Source: Chloroflexota bacterium
Lineage (GTDB): Bacteria; Chloroflexota; Limnocylindria; Limnocylindrales; CSP1-4
Assembly (NCBI GenBank): GCA_013698095.1
Contig: JACCVQ010000073.1
Location: forward strand, 1 to 33,466
DNA length: 33,466 bases
Direction of reading: 5' to 3'
Shown here in pieces: positions 1-7,963 of the stretch. Both the position numbers and the translations under genes were made by a program. Under the pieces are notes generated by a model. The model searched no databases. It was given only the letters and a program-made list of their open reading frames with translations, and was not told the DNA's origin. Positions within the stretch are counted from its first letter, which is position 1; each line of letters begins with the position of its first letter.

Positions 1-762
1 GCTCTCGATCGCGACCAGGGCGGGCCCGATGGGCAGCGGCGCCGGCGAGCCGAACAGCTCGACCGGGAGCCCGCCGCCGGCGATGTCCCGATCGGCCACG
101 ATCCCGACCGGCTCGCCGGCCTTGAGCGCCGCCTGGAGCGCGCGACGGGCAGCTCGCAGGCCCACGATCCGGACCCCGAGCGAGCCGCGCGTCCGCTCGA
201 ACCAGGCCTGGAGCGGCGGATCGTCGACGGTTTCCATCGGCGCCACGAACGTCCGCCCGGAGCGATTGGCGAGGTACAACCCGGGCAGCTCGATCGGGCC
301 GAGGTGGGCCGAGACGAAGACCACGGCACCCCCGGCGGCGAACGCGGCCTCGACCGTCTCGGGCGTCTCGACGATGACGCGCTTCTCGAAGATCGCCGGG
401 GTCAGGCTCGGGACGCGCAGGACCTCGAGGTAGTAGCGGGCGTCGTGCCGGAACGCGGACACCACGAGGCGCTCCAGGGCGCGCCGGTCATGGGCGGCGG
501 CGCGGACGCCTGGGCTCCCCTGGCCGCGCGCATCGAGGGCCGCGACGACCCTGCCCAGGTTCCGCCGCGCCTGGTCGGCCCTGGCGGGTGCGACCTTGTA
601 CCAGACCCAGCCCACGAGGCCGGCAAGGGCGATGGCGACCCGCTCGGGCAGGCGGCAGGCGAGCCACGACACGACTTCGAGTCCGACGACCCGGAGTCGC
701 TGGACAAGCGTGCCGCGGCCGGCCGGCGGGGCAGTCGCGGGAAATGCCGTTTCCGAGGTCAC
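1..762 (-). CDS. LpxL/PatA-family lipid acyltransferase, partial (3' end beyond window)
   Basis: This reading frame starts at a GTG at 762 and is open for 254 codons to the window edge, so the C-terminus is missing. The translation matches the lysophospholipid acyltransferase family of LpxL/HtrB and mycobacterial PatA. An HX4E active-site motif is visible (AHLGPIE), followed by the substrate-pocket segment ADRDIAGGGLPVELFG and then PLPIGPALVAIES. The family transfers an acyl chain from acyl-CoA or acyl-ACP to a glycolipid at the inner face of the membrane. The gene begins 4 nt after the stop of another acyltransferase of the same family. Both follow inositol-phosphate and phosphatidylinositol-phosphate synthases, so acylation of inositol lipids (phosphatidylinositol mannoside-like) is the likely role. 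The exact acceptor is inferred. No strong Shine-Dalgarno sequence is seen; translation is probably coupled to the upstream gene. Confidence 0.82.
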   Translation of the reverse strand, partial: MTSETAFPATAPPAGRGTLVQRLRVVGLEVVSWLACRLPERVAIALAGLVGWVWYKVAPARADQARRNLGRVVAALDARGQGSPGVRAAAHDRRALERLVVSAFRHDARYYLEVLRVPSLTPAIFEKRVIVETPETVEAAFAAGGAVVFVSAHLGPIELPGLYLANRSGRTFVAPMETVDDPPLQAWFERTRGSLGVRIVGLRAARRALQAALKAGEPVGIVADRDIAGGGLPVELFGSPAPLPIGPALVAIES

Positions 763-766
763 GAGG

Positions 767-1798
767 TCACGAGGAGATGACGGGATCGGGCACCGGCGTA
801 CCCGCGCTGCCTGCTACTGCCGCCGGGCTGGCCAGCATCTGCGTCGCCCGTGCCTCGAGCTCAGCTGCCTCAGCCTCGGTCGGCGGCCAGATCGGCTTGA
901 AGCTGTACCACTGCTCGGGTGCCGCGGCGATCGTCGCCTCGAGCGCCGCGGCCATCTGTTGGGTCGCCCGCTGGAGGTCGGCCGGCGAGCTCGACATGAC
1001 GTCGATCGTCGGCGCGAAGGAGACGTGGAAGAGGCCGTCGGTCTTGCGCCGGATCGCGACGGGCAGGATCCGCGAGTTCGTCTTGGCGGCCAGCGTCGCC
1101 GGTCCGGCCGGGAGCGTCGTCCACGCCCCGAACAGGCGGACGGGAATGCCGTCGGAGCGATAGCCCCAGTCGACCAGGAGCCCGAGCATCTCGCGGTTGC
1201 GCAGGACCTTGTAGATCTCGCGCAGGTTCTTCCACGGGATGACGTGGGCGCCCCACTCCTCGCGCAGCCGGCGAAACCGCTCGAACATCTCGGGAAACGT
1301 CGAGTCGTCGGCGAGGACGTTGATCGGCCAGCCCCGTTGACCAACCGCCGCCGCCACGGCGTCGGTGTTGCCGACGTGCTGGAGGGCGAAGATCAGGCCG
1401 CCGGGCGAGGACCGCCAGGCATCTTCGATCAGGTCGACGTCCGACTGCACGACCATCTTCGCGCCGTCCTCGGGTGACATCGACTCGAGGCGCATGACCT
1501 CGACGAGGTAGCGGGCGTACTCGCGGTAGGCGGCCAGGGCGAGCCGCCGGACCCTCGGGTGATCGGGCGGCAGGCCGAGGACGCGACCGAAGTTCGCGTT
1601 CGACCAGGCCCGCTTCGCCGGCCAGAACAGGTAGCCAGTCTGGGCGATGGTGCCGATCACCCAGCGGGCGAGCCGGCCGGGGACATGGGCGACCAGCCAG
1701 GTGGCCGCCCCGTACGCCCGGACCGTCAGCCTCTCGACGATCCGCGCTCCTTGCCGGCGCTGCCCCTGTGGCCCCTCGAGGCCCTTCGCGCCCGTCAT
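767..1798 (-). CDS. LpxL/PatA-family lipid acyltransferase
   Basis: A 343-residue protein starting at the ATG at 1798, which overlaps the stop of the inositol-phosphate synthase gene by 4 nt (ATGA). That overlap decides the start. It belongs to the lysophospholipid acyltransferase family that includes LpxL and mycobacterial PatA. The HX4D catalytic motif is visible in LQHVGNTDA, with a second family segment [17 protein letters not shown] and LPAGPATLA after it. The C-terminal stretch [12 protein letters not shown] matches the conserved WY-F region of PatA-like proteins. An N-terminal hydrophobic segment ([20 protein letters not shown]) suggests membrane association. With PIP synthase and inositol-phosphate synthase upstream, the likely job is acylation of a mannosylated or free inositol phospholipid. 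No mannosyltransferase is present in the window to confirm the acceptor. Confidence 0.88.
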   Translation of the reverse strand: MTGAKGLEGPQGQRRQGARIVERLTVRAYGAATWLVAHVPGRLARWVIGTIAQTGYLFWPAKRAWSNANFGRVLGLPPDHPRVRRLALAAYREYARYLVEVMRLESMSPEDGAKMVVQSDVDLIEDAWRSSPGGLIFALQHVGNTDAVAAAVGQRGWPINVLADDSTFPEMFERFRRLREEWGAHVIPWKNLREIYKVLRNREMLGLLVDWGYRSDGIPVRLFGAWTTLPAGPATLAAKTNSRILPVAIRRKTDGLFHVSFAPTIDVMSSSPADLQRATQQMAAALEATIAAAPEQWYSFKPIWPPTEAEAAELEARATQMLASPAAVAGSAGTPVPDPVISS

Positions 1799-3060
1799 CG
1801 AGCCGAAGTTGTGGCCGCCTTCTTGCCGGGCGTCGCGACCGGCGCCGTTGACGCGAGCTTCTTCAGCTGCGCCTTCGTCAGGTTCTCGGTGCCGACGAGC
1901 GTCTCGTTGTCCTCGCCCCGGATGAACGCTTCGAGACGGTGGTGCGAGATGTCGTCGTGGATCTGGACCGGCGGGCTCTTCATGAAGTAGCTCGACGGCG
2001 CGACGAGCGTCCCCTGCAGGCCACGGTCGCGACCGAGCTTCAGGCAGCGGATCGCGTCGGTGATGACGCCGGCGCTGTTGGGGCTGTCCCAGACCTCGAG
2101 CTTGAGCTCGGCGTTGAGCGGGACGTCGCCGAACGTCGTGCCCTCCATCCGGATGTAGCACCATTTGCGGTCCTGGAGCCACGGCACGTGGTCGCTCGGG
2201 CCGACGTGGACGTTGTCCGGATCGATCTCGTAGTCGAGCATCGAGGTGACCGCGTTGGTCTTGCTGATCTTCTTGGACTCGAGGCGTTCGCGCTCGAGCA
2301 TGTTCAGGAAGTCGGTGTTGCCGCCGAAGTTGAGCTGGTACGTCCGATCGAGCCGGACGCCGCGGTCCATGAACAGGCGGGTCAGGACGCGGTGGCTGAT
2401 CGTCGCGCCGACCTGGCTCTTGATGTCGTCGCCGATGACCGGGAGTCCCTCGTCGGCGAAGCGGCGCTGCCAGTACGGCTCGCGGCCGATGAACACCGGA
2501 ATCGCGTTGACGAACCCGACGCCGGCCTGGAGTGCCTGCTCGACATACCACTTCGTGGCCTGCTCGCTGCCGACCGGCAGGTACGAGACCATGACGTCGA
2601 CCTGGCGCTCCTTGAGGATGCCGACGATGTCGGCCGTCGGGCCGGGCGCCTTCTCGATGATCTGGCTGAGGTACTTGCCGAGGCCGTCGTGAACCATCCC
2701 GCGCTCGACGGGGACGTCGAGCTTCGGAACCTGCTGGAAGACGAAGGTGTTGTTCGGCTTCTGGTAGATCGCCTCGGACAGGTCCTTGCCGACCTTGTTC
2801 TTGTCGACGTCGAAGGCGGCGACGAACTCGATGTCGCGGACGTGATAACCGCCGAGCTCCACGTGCATCAGGCCCGGGACCGTCTCGTCGGTCTTGGCGC
2901 TCTCGTAGTAGTAGCGGCCTTGGACGAGGCTGCTGGCGCAGTTGCCGACGCCGACGATCGCGACGCGGATCTTCTTGCCGGGCCGGCCGCCTGCGGCAGG
3001 CGAGGAACCGTTGGCCCTCGGGGTGGCAGTGGTGCCGTTCTTGCCGTTCGTTGTGCTCAC
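1795..3060 (-). CDS. ino1: myo-inositol-1-phosphate synthase
   Basis: A 421-residue protein that isomerises glucose 6-phosphate to 1D-myo-inositol 3-phosphate with NAD+, in the cytoplasm. The NAD-binding loop [12 protein letters not shown] lies near residue 36, and the family signature [11 protein letters not shown] with the following lysine-rich catalytic region is intact. Downstream motifs such as [19 protein letters not shown] and the [10 protein letters not shown] segment also match actinobacterial-type Ino1. The start chosen is a GTG at 3060 whose GTGA overlaps the stop of the upstream PIP synthase gene. The reading frame is open further upstream, but that part shadows the synthase. About 28 N-terminal residues and the last 25 are low-complexity extensions compared with the usual core. 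The product, after activation of a lipid as CDP-diacylglycerol, is the direct co-substrate of the neighbouring enzyme. Confidence 0.95.
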   Translation of the reverse strand: MSTTNGKNGTTATPRANGSSPAAGGRPGKKIRVAIVGVGNCASSLVQGRYYYESAKTDETVPGLMHVELGGYHVRDIEFVAAFDVDKNKVGKDLSEAIYQKPNNTFVFQQVPKLDVPVERGMVHDGLGKYLSQIIEKAPGPTADIVGILKERQVDVMVSYLPVGSEQATKWYVEQALQAGVGFVNAIPVFIGREPYWQRRFADEGLPVIGDDIKSQVGATISHRVLTRLFMDRGVRLDRTYQLNFGGNTDFLNMLERERLESKKISKTNAVTSMLDYEIDPDNVHVGPSDHVPWLQDRKWCYIRMEGTTFGDVPLNAELKLEVWDSPNSAGVITDAIRCLKLGRDRGLQGTLVAPSSYFMKSPPVQIHDDISHHRLEAFIRGEDNETLVGTENLTKAQLKKLASTAPVATPGKKAATTSAR

Positions 3061-3779
3061 GGGTGGACGTCTCCTGGGCTGACGGGGGTCGATGGCTTGC
3101 TGAGCTCTGGTGGCGTCTGGCGGATGACATGGACGATCCGCTGGATCGTCGTGATGGTGGCGAGGATGACGACGAGTCCGAGCGACCCGGCCAGGGCCGG
3201 CCGGCCGGCCCACCACTCGCTGACGGTGCCGTACACGGTGACCGGCGCGATGATGCCGCCCATGGCGCCAGTCGCGAGCAACCCGATCGTCACGATGACG
3301 AGGCGCACCTCGCGCGGCGCGACGCCGACGTTGGCCATGCCGCTGCCGGGCGTGAATCCCAGGCTCTCGGACTTCGCCCGGACGTAGCTGACCATGAAAC
3401 TGGCGGCCATCGCGCCGGCAGCGAGGTAGGTCCCGGCCCGGAAGCCAGCCGTTTCGGCCGCGACGACCATGCCGAGATAGACCACGGCCTCGCCCGCCCG
3501 GTCGGACACGGAATCCAGGAAGGCGCCGAGGCGGCTGGCCTTGTTGGTCGCCCGGGCGAGGGCCCCGTCGAAGAGGTCGAAGACGCCACCGATGATGACG
3601 AGCAGAGCGGCGAGGACCCACGCATTGCGGCCGGCGGCGATCGCCGCCAGGACGGAGATCCCGAAGCCGATCATGGTCAGGGCGTTGGGGGTCAGGCCGA
3701 GCCGGCCGAAGGCGAGGGCAACAGGCAGCGCGGCGCCGCGAACGCGGGCACGGAGCTCGGGGCTGACGAGGGATTGCAT
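3057..3779 (-). CDS. pgsA: CDP-alcohol phosphatidyltransferase, probable phosphatidylinositol-phosphate synthase
   Basis: A 240-residue membrane protein. The CDP-alcohol phosphotransferase motif D-x2-D-G-x2-A-R-x8-G-x3-D-x3-D is complete (from DLFDG to FLDSVSD, about residues 73-95). All four metal-binding aspartates are present. Several hydrophobic segments follow, consistent with the six-helix family fold. The enzyme joins CDP-diacylglycerol to an alcohol phosphate. Because it sits between an ArsR regulator and inositol-phosphate synthase, with 1-nt and 4-nt overlaps on the two sides, inositol 3-phosphate is the expected acceptor, giving phosphatidylinositol phosphate. Phosphatidylglycerophosphate synthase is the alternative that sequence alone does not exclude. 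The ATG at 3779 overlaps the preceding TGA (TGATG); the frame is open another 53 codons upstream, but that stretch is arginine-rich shadow of the regulator gene. Confidence 0.88.
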   Translation of the reverse strand: MQSLVSPELRARVRGAALPVALAFGRLGLTPNALTMIGFGISVLAAIAAGRNAWVLAALLVIIGGVFDLFDGALARATNKASRLGAFLDSVSDRAGEAVVYLGMVVAAETAGFRAGTYLAAGAMAASFMVSYVRAKSESLGFTPGSGMANVGVAPREVRLVIVTIGLLATGAMGGIIAPVTVYGTVSEWWAGRPALAGSLGLVVILATITTIQRIVHVIRQTPPELSKPSTPVSPGDVHP

Positions 3780-4171
3780 CAGGACGCGGCGTCCGGGGGC
3801 TGCGCGGTGAGGCCGAGAATCGCGGCCTGACGCGCGGCGAACTCGTTGAAACGCTCGGGCCGGAGGCGGCAGAACGTCTCGCGACCGAGCCGCCGCGTGG
3901 TCACAAGTCCAGCCGCTCGGAGCCGCCCGACGTGCCACGAGACGAGCGGCTGCGACAGACCGACCTGGGCGACGAGCTCGGCCACGGTCGCCTCGGCGGC
4001 CGCCAGGCGGCGGACGATCCGGAGGCGGTTGACGTCGGCGAGGGCCTTGTGGACGAGGCGCAGCTCGCGCAGCTCGTCGGGCTGGAGGACGGCGTTCGCG
4101 AGCGTGCTGCGGACGCGGGCGGGAGAGGGACTCAGGGGTTCGGCTCCGTTGGCGCGTCGCGGTTGTGTCAC
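3779..4171 (-). CDS. ArsR-family winged-helix transcriptional regulator
   Basis: A 130-residue protein with an ArsR-type winged helix-turn-helix: [19 protein letters not shown], then the recognition helix region [19 protein letters not shown], and the wing [13 protein letters not shown]. There is a single cysteine (in the wing) and no ELCVCDL-like metal site, so it is probably not a classical arsenic or zinc sensor; the ligand is unknown. It starts at a GTG at 4171. The next ATG upstream (4179) hits a stop at once. The stop overlaps the start of the PIP synthase gene by 1 nt, making it the first gene of the inositol-lipid operon. An ATCAA-N6-TTGAT inverted repeat adjoins its -10 element, which points to autoregulation and therefore control of the whole operon. 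Confidence 0.88.
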   Translation of the reverse strand: MTQPRRANGAEPLSPSPARVRSTLANAVLQPDELRELRLVHKALADVNRLRIVRRLAAAEATVAELVAQVGLSQPLVSWHVGRLRAAGLVTTRRLGRETFCRLRPERFNEFAARQAAILGLTAQPPDAAS

Positions 4172-4188
4172 CGTCGCATCAACGACGG

Positions 4189-4217
4189 TTTATATCAATG
4201 AAAGTTGATCCTAACCA
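4189..4217 (-). promoter_or_regulatory. Putative promoter of the ArsR/inositol-lipid operon
   Basis: On the minus strand a -10-like TATAAA (4194 down to 4189) stands out in GC-rich DNA. A poor -35 match, TGGTTA (4217 down to 4212), lies 17 nt upstream. The predicted start of transcription would be near 4183, giving a leader of about a dozen bases before the GTG at 4171. The spacer between the two hexamers holds the ATCAA/TTGAT repeat. Confidence 0.5.
4194..4209. promoter_or_regulatory. Putative ArsR-type operator
   Basis: The 16-bp inverted repeat ATCAA-TGAAAG-TTGAT lies 23 nt upstream of the ArsR start codon. A third half-site, ATCAAC at 4178-4183, is also an exact complement of GTTGAT at 4204-4209. 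ATCAA/TTGAT half-sites separated by about six bases are a common layout for ArsR-family operators. It occupies the region just upstream of the -10 hexamer, where bound protein would block RNA polymerase. Binding by the adjacent regulator is inferred. Confidence 0.6.
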
Positions 4218-4420
4218 CGTCCCGGAGGCGTGTCAACCCGCGCGACCGCCCATTCCCCTCGACGCGGCTCGTGTGGCTTCCAGCTCGGAATATGAGCTCC
4301 ATCGGTTTCCCCTGGGCTTGCACCCGCTCAGCAAGGTCGCTCGCCCCGGATTGATCGCGACTCCGTGACCCACCCGTATATGGGGCGATCCGAACCCTGC
4401 GGGTCTCCGGTCGCGCACGG
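4210..4420. other. Divergent intergenic region, no gene
   Basis: This stretch separates the ArsR operon (minus) from the MFS gene (plus). It is more AT-rich than its surroundings. It holds a small inverted repeat AGCTC-N7-GAGCT (4282-4298) and a weak plus-strand promoter-like pair, TTGATC (4351-4356) and TATATG (4377-4382), whose 20-nt spacer is too long to be convincing. No open frame with family resemblance is seen. Confidence 0.5.
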
Positions 4421-4432
4421 TACCCTCACGCG
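4421..4432 (+). promoter_or_regulatory. Putative -10 element for a leaderless MFS transcript
   Basis: TACCCT at 4421-4426 is followed by exactly six bases and then the GTG start at 4433. This is the distance from a -10 hexamer to +1, and no Shine-Dalgarno sequence is present. The same arrangement recurs before other genes here. No good -35 is visible. Confidence 0.45.
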
Positions 4433-6127
4433 GTGAGCCGGTTCAGCGCCTGGAGCCTCCTGGCCGTGTTCGGGATCGGGGTCTTCCTCGCCGGTCTCGA
4501 GCTGATGATCACGGCGACCGCCCTGCCGTCGATCCTGCTCGACCTGGCCGTGAGCGACGAGCTTGGCAAGCCCGCCTTCTCCGAGCTGCGCCACGCCTCG
4601 TGGGTGGTCAACGGCTATCTCCTCGCCTACGTGATCGCGATGCCGCTCGCGGGCCGCCTGGCGGATGTCTGGGGCGCGCGCCGGCTGTTCCTCGCGGCAC
4701 TCATCATCTTCATCGCCGGCTCGCTCGTCGCGGGCCGCGGCCAGAATCTGGACGAGCTGATCGTCGGCCGGATCATCCAGGGGATCGGTGGCGGAATCCT
4801 GGTCCCGGTCGGGACGGCCGCGGCCTCGCATCTGTTCGAAGGCCATGACCGGCCCCGCGCCCTCGGGATCATCGGCGGGCTGACGTTCCTCGGGATGGCC
4901 GCGGGGCCGTTCCTCGGGGCGGCCCTGCTCGGCGGCCTCGACGTCGCGGGCGGCCTCGAGCGCCTCGGCGTCGACCAGGGCAGCCAGCTCCACGACGCGC
5001 TCGCCCCGGCGTGGCGCTGGGTCTTCTACGTCAACGTCCCGATCGGCATCGCCGCGCTCCTGATCGCCTGGGCAGCGTCGCACGGCTGGGAGACACCACG
5101 CCGGCCCGCCGGGGTCGACGTGTTCGGGGCGATCGTCTGGAGCTTGGCTCTCGCGGCGGCCCTTGGCGCGGTGACGATGATCGGCGTCAGCGATCTGGGT
5201 GGACCGAATCCGCTCGTCGTCGGCGCAGGACTGGTCGCCCTGGCGATCATCGCCACGCTGGTGACGATCGTCCGCGGCCTGCGTCGACCTGAGCCCTTTC
5301 TCGACCCGCGCCTGTTCGCGAGCATCGCGTTCAGCTCGGCCGCCCTTGTTTCGCTCCTGACCGGTTTTGCGTTCGCGATCGGGATCATCGGCGGGACGGT
5401 GTTCGTCGACCGGGTCCTGTACGGCGGCCCGGACCAGCAACGGTTCGCGCTCGGCGCGCTGGCCGGCGCGACGGCCGTCGGTGCGCTCGTGTCGGGCTTC
5501 GCCGTTCGGGTGCTGTCGCTCCGGATCGTCACCTTCACAGGTCTCGTTCTCTGTGCCGTCACGCTTTGGCTGATGGCCCAGTGGACGCCGGCGGTCCCGA
5601 TCGAGAGCGTTGCTGCCGTCCTCGGCGGCTTCGGCCTCGGGTTCGGGCTGACGGTGACCCCCCGGAGCACGGCCGCCGTCGAGAGCGCCGGCCGCGCTTC
5701 GTTCGGGATGGCAAGCGCGATCGTGACCGTCGCGCGGATGATCGGGATGGCGATCGGCGTCGCGGTCCTCACCGCGTACGGCTCGACGACGATCGACGGC
5801 CTCTATGCCGGCTTGTTCTCCGACGCCAATCCGGAGGGCTGGCGGGAGGTCATCCCGGCCGAGCTGCGTGAGCGCCCTCTCCGCGACGGCCTCGTCGTCA
5901 ACGCCCTCGAGGCGTGGGCGGCCCGCGAAGCGTCGAGCATTCTCGTCGGGATGTTCCTCGTCGCTGGTGTGGTGACCTTCATCGCGATCCCGCCCGGGCT
6001 CGCGCTCGGCGGCCGGACGCGTAGACTCAAGGCCGAGCGGACCGCGAACGGCGCGGTCGCAGGCGCCACGGGAGGCAACGACGGGCGAGATGGCGGAGAC
6101 GAGCTCGGGCCGACCACCGCCCTCTGA
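4433..6127 (+). CDS. MFS transporter, DHA2-like (14-TM, EmrB/QacA type)
   Basis: A 564-residue integral membrane protein with about 14 hydrophobic segments, the size and count typical of drug:H+ antiporter family 2. MFS motif A is visible between TM2 and TM3 as GRLADVWGARRLF. The antiporter motif C-like segment GLTFLGMAAGPFLGAALLGG follows TM4-5. A soluble insertion (about residues 167-193, with Asp/Glu and Gln) precedes TM6. The C-terminal 40 residues are polar and glycine-rich. Such proteins export lipophilic compounds, dyes or drugs using the proton gradient; the substrate here cannot be read from sequence. The start is a GTG directly after a -10-like hexamer. The last 38 nt overlap the start of the CorA gene, so the two are probably co-transcribed. 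Confidence 0.88.
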   Translation: MSRFSAWSLLAVFGIGVFLAGLELMITATALPSILLDLAVSDELGKPAFSELRHASWVVNGYLLAYVIAMPLAGRLADVWGARRLFLAALIIFIAGSLVAGRGQNLDELIVGRIIQGIGGGILVPVGTAAASHLFEGHDRPRALGIIGGLTFLGMAAGPFLGAALLGGLDVAGGLERLGVDQGSQLHDALAPAWRWVFYVNVPIGIAALLIAWAASHGWETPRRPAGVDVFGAIVWSLALAAALGAVTMIGVSDLGGPNPLVVGAGLVALAIIATLVTIVRGLRRPEPFLDPRLFASIAFSSAALVSLLTGFAFAIGIIGGTVFVDRVLYGGPDQQRFALGALAGATAVGALVSGFAVRVLSLRIVTFTGLVLCAVTLWLMAQWTPAVPIESVAAVLGGFGLGFGLTVTPRSTAAVESAGRASFGMASAIVTVARMIGMAIGVAVLTAYGSTTIDGLYAGLFSDANPEGWREVIPAELRERPLRDGLVVNALEAWAAREASSILVGMFLVAGVVTFIAIPPGLALGGRTRRLKAERTANGAVAGATGGNDGRDGGDELGPTTAL

Positions 6128-7292
6128 CGGCGGTCCACTGCGCGACGCGGCCCGCCTCGACGTCGCGGACGGCGACCGGGCAGACGCCGCCCGGCGGGCC
6201 GCCGCCGAGGAGAGGAATGCCGACAGGCTGAATGCGGCCGAGGACGGGGCCGCCGGGCGCGCGAGCGACGGGAAGGCGAACGGTGACACGCACGAGCCGT
6301 CGAAGACCCCTCTCGGCGCCGCCCGCCCGGGCACCGTCCGGATCGTGTCCTGCCACGACGGCGGCTCCACTGAGTCGACGGACCTGGCAGACCTCCCGAA
6401 GCTCCTGTCCGCCCCTGATCACCAGCTCTGGATCGACCTGTCCGAGCCCGACGCCGCCCAGATCAAGGCCGCCGCCGATGCGCTCGGCCTCCACCCACTC
6501 ATCTCGGAGGACATCCTCGAACGCAACCAGCGCTCGAAGATCGAATCGTTCGACGAGGACGTCGTCCACATCGTCCTGTTCGCCCTCCACTACGCGGGCG
6601 AAGCGGCCACGGCCGAGGTCGACTTCGTCCTGGGCAAGGGCTACCTGCTGACGGTCCACGACGGGGCCCTCGGGCCGTCCGCCGCGGCGCCGCTCCGGTT
6701 CGGCGTGGAGCACGCCCTGGCGAAGGGGCCGGACTACCTGTTCTATGCGATCGCCGACACGATCGTCGACGGCTACTTCCCGGTCCTCGACAAGCTCGGC
6801 GACGACATCGACCACCTCCAGGACTCGGTGATCGAAGGAGCGTCGGACTGGACCCTCCAGCGGCTGTTCGCGCTGAAGCGCGAGCTCATCGACCTCCGCC
6901 GGGCGACGTCGCCGGCCCGCGAGATCTTCAACCAGCTGACGAACCGCGAGGTCGGCTTCATCGACCCCAAGCACATCGTCTATTTCCGGGACGTCTACGA
7001 CCACCTGATCCGGGTGACCGACGAGCTCGACAACTACCGCGACCTCGTCTCGGGGACACTCGACATCTATGTCTCGATCGTGAACAACGACCTGTCCCGG
7101 ATCATGAAGCGGCTGACCGGCGTGACCGTGATCCTTGCCGGCGCCGGCGCCGTGGCGGGGATCTTCGGGATGAGCGAGGCCGGCGCCGCGTTCCAGGGCG
7201 CGGAGGCGGGGGGCTTCTGGATCGTCACCGTCGGCATAGTCGTGGCGATCGTGGCCGCGGCGGCGCTCCTCCGTCGGATCGACTGGATCTGA
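6090..7292 (+). CDS. corA: CorA-like divalent metal transporter with variant GMS motif
   Basis: A 400-residue protein of the CorA/ZntB family. After a charged, low-complexity N-terminal 80 residues comes the cytoplasmic domain (LWIDLSEPD, LGLHPLISEDILERNQRSKIE, VDFVLGKGYLLTVHDG). A long helical stalk with the YFRDVYDHLIRVTDELDNYRD segment follows. TM1 (about 343-360) and TM2 (about 376-394) end in the basic RRIDWI tail. The family normally carries Gly-Met-Asn after TM1 as the selectivity signature. Here residues 360-362 read Gly-Met-Ser in IFGMSEAG, and the preceding aromatic is Phe. Pentameric Mg2+/Co2+ uptake is the family role, but the altered motif leaves ion selectivity open. The ATG at 6090 overlaps the MFS gene; GGAGG lies 14 nt upstream, which is far, so a downstream start within the N-terminal tail is possible. 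Confidence 0.88.
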   Translation: MAETSSGRPPPSDGGPLRDAARLDVADGDRADAARRAAAEERNADRLNAAEDGAAGRASDGKANGDTHEPSKTPLGAARPGTVRIVSCHDGGSTESTDLADLPKLLSAPDHQLWIDLSEPDAAQIKAAADALGLHPLISEDILERNQRSKIESFDEDVVHIVLFALHYAGEAATAEVDFVLGKGYLLTVHDGALGPSAAAPLRFGVEHALAKGPDYLFYAIADTIVDGYFPVLDKLGDDIDHLQDSVIEGASDWTLQRLFALKRELIDLRRATSPAREIFNQLTNREVGFIDPKHIVYFRDVYDHLIRVTDELDNYRDLVSGTLDIYVSIVNNDLSRIMKRLTGVTVILAGAGAVAGIFGMSEAGAAFQGAEAGGFWIVTVGIVVAIVAAAALLRRIDWI

Positions 7293-7345
7293 CGTCCGTG
7301 CGGCTCCGGGCGGAACCGCCGATGCCCCACTGCCGTCCCCGGGCC

Positions 7346-7909
7346 ATGTCCCGACGCGCCACCGTCCTCCTCGCCCTCGCTTTCGCCGCCGTCGCCTGCG
7401 GCGGCACGCCCGCCCCGAGCGGCGACCCAGCGACCACCGATCCGGTGGTCGCGGTCAGCGGCGTTGATCATGGGTTCGTCCTGACCGTCGCCCTGCCTCG
7501 GCTCCAGTGGCTGAGCTCGGAACAGATCCCGGTCGCGACGACGCTGACCTGGACCGGAGCCGCGCCGAAGCAGGAGATCTGGGGATCGGGCAGCGGCCAT
7601 GTGTCGTTCGTGTTCCGCGAGCTGGGCGGGGCCGGAAGGACGATGGGCGGCGGTGGCACCGATGACTGTCGCTCCACCTCGTATGTTCGGGGGCAGCCCG
7701 CGGCGATCCCGGTCGCCAAGAGCGGCGGGTTCGGCGGCGAGGACCCGCATGCTGCCTTCTACGAGCAGTGGTATCGCGAGCCGGGGCTGCGACTGCCGGC
7801 CGGACGCTGGCAGCTGACCGTGGGCGCCAACGGCTTCCTTGTGCCGTGCGAAGCGGGCGCCCCGGAACTCAAGCTGACCCTCGCTCCGTTGGAGCTCGAC
7901 ATCCGCTGA
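7346..7909 (+). CDS. Predicted secreted lipoprotein of unknown function
   Basis: A 187-residue protein with a type II signal peptide: MSRR, a hydrophobic core and the lipobox AVAC, with the lipidated cysteine at residue 18. The ATG at 7346 was chosen because it gives a normal signal peptide; the frame stays open 16 codons upstream. The mature part is about 170 residues, probably beta-rich (alternating hydrophobic strands such as WQLTVGANGFLV). It contains two further cysteines (DDCRST and VPCEAG) that could form a disulfide. I do not recognise the family. It follows the CorA gene by 53 nt and may be co-transcribed with it. It is convergent with the sortase-like gene, with a hairpin between the two. 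Confidence 0.75.
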   Translation: MSRRATVLLALAFAAVACGGTPAPSGDPATTDPVVAVSGVDHGFVLTVALPRLQWLSSEQIPVATTLTWTGAAPKQEIWGSGSGHVSFVFRELGGAGRTMGGGGTDDCRSTSYVRGQPAAIPVAKSGGFGGEDPHAAFYEQWYREPGLRLPAGRWQLTVGANGFLVPCEAGAPELKLTLAPLELDIR

Positions 7910-7950
7910 GGCCCCGGTGCTCCGGCCGCGCTCACACGGGCTCCGGGGCC
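7910..7950. terminator. Putative bidirectional hairpin terminator
   Basis: GGCCCCGG (7910-7917) pairs perfectly with CCGGGGCC (7943-7950) around a 25-nt loop. It lies between the convergent stops of the lipoprotein and sortase-like genes. There is no T-run on either side, so termination is inferred from position. Confidence 0.45.
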
Positions 7951-7963
7951 CCGCACCATCGCG

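Noticed and set aside
3057..3938. Longer PIP synthase starting at 3938
   Set aside because: The extra 53 residues are Arg-rich and antiparallel to nothing conserved; the ATG at 3779 overlaps the ArsR stop and begins the family's normal N-terminus.
4351..4382. TTGATC...TATATG as the MFS promoter
   Set aside because: The 20-nt spacer is too long and the hexamers are imperfect; the TACCCT six bases before the GTG fits better.
4328..6370. 680-codon open frame on the minus strand opposite the MFS gene
   Set aside because: It is composed of Arg/Asp/Glu/Gly-rich low-complexity sequence with no domain, and the plus strand encodes a clear 14-TM transporter. It is a GC-rich antisense shadow.
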